A DNA stretch of 5,576 bases, taken from contig SKRJ01000158.1 of NCBI GenBank assembly GCA_007118555.1, positions 1 to 5,576 on the forward strand. Reading direction: 5' to 3'. The translations under genes and the position numbers were made by a program. This document shows positions 5,482 to 5,576 of this stretch, piece by piece. Every line of letters begins with the position of its first letter. Positions within the stretch are counted from its first letter, which is position 1. The notes below the pieces were generated by a model, which had not been told where the DNA came from, did not search any database, and saw nothing but the letters and a program-made list of their open reading frames with translations. Source of the stretch: Anaerolineae bacterium (lineage in GTDB: Bacteria > Chloroflexota > Anaerolineae > UBA1429).

Positions 5482-5576
5482 ACGCCCACCTCCCTGGCCT
5501 GCGGTCTGCCCTCCGCGGCCCGATCGTGATGCAGGCGGAAGTAAACGTCCTCCAGGGTGGGCTCGTGGGGGAGCAG
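5478..5576 (-). CDS. ABC transporter ATP-binding protein, C-terminal 32 residues only
   Basis: The gene enters from the right edge and ends at TGA 5480-5478, overlapping the permease start by four bases. The visible residues begin LLPHEPTLEDVYFRLHHD. The P-T/S-LEDVYFRL pattern is the standard C-terminal end of ABC-2 exporter ATPases, beyond the nucleotide-binding motifs, and is followed by a charged tail rich in Arg and Glu. Walker A, signature and Walker B motifs lie outside the window. It is the energy-supplying partner of the permease that follows. Confidence 0.85.
   Translation of the reverse strand: MLPHEPTLEDVYFRLHHDRAAEGRPQAREVGV

Overview
This is a GC-rich bacterial chromosomal window with seven protein-coding genes. 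Two are cut by the window edges. No RNA genes, transposons, CRISPR arrays or phage genes were seen. Long antisense ORFs opposite the real genes are what high GC content produces. The sequence style (strong AGGAG ribosome sites, sigma70-like promoters, an ABC-2 permease and a DUF4010 protein of a kind seen in filamentous bacteria) is compatible with a Chloroflexota-type organism. That placement is an impression from memory, not something shown by the sequence.

Left part (1-961): the N-terminal 213 residues of an MgtC/SapB-DUF4010 inner-membrane protein read leftward off the edge. They are preceded by a good TTGACA-N16-TATAGT promoter in a gene-free stretch of about 320 bases.

Centre (962-2793, minus strand): a two-gene unit made of an MtaB-family methanol:corrinoid methyltransferase with its three zinc ligands intact, then a small SRPBCC (START-like) ligand-binding protein 41 bases downstream. 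The partner corrinoid protein MtaC and the CoM or tetrahydrofolate methyltransferase are not next to it.

A 250-base divergent intergenic region (2794-3043) holds a near-perfect promoter for mtaB, a weaker one for the rightward gene, and two clear inverted repeats. One of these lies almost midway between the two promoters. The rightward unit (3044-4644) encodes an amidohydrolase-2/FluG-like TIM-barrel protein that seems to lack the usual strand-8 metal aspartate. A 139-residue three-helix membrane protein of unknown function follows it.

Right part (4660-5576, minus strand): an ABC-2 type permease preceded by the last 32 codons of its ATP-binding subunit, joined by an ATGA overlap. It meets the rightward unit tail to tail with only 15 bases between the stops.

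Working idea (inference): the divergent mtaB-SRPBCC / amidohydrolase-membrane protein pair is one co-regulated cluster for use of a methanol-like or methylated substrate. It would draw the corrinoid protein and second methyltransferase from elsewhere in the genome.
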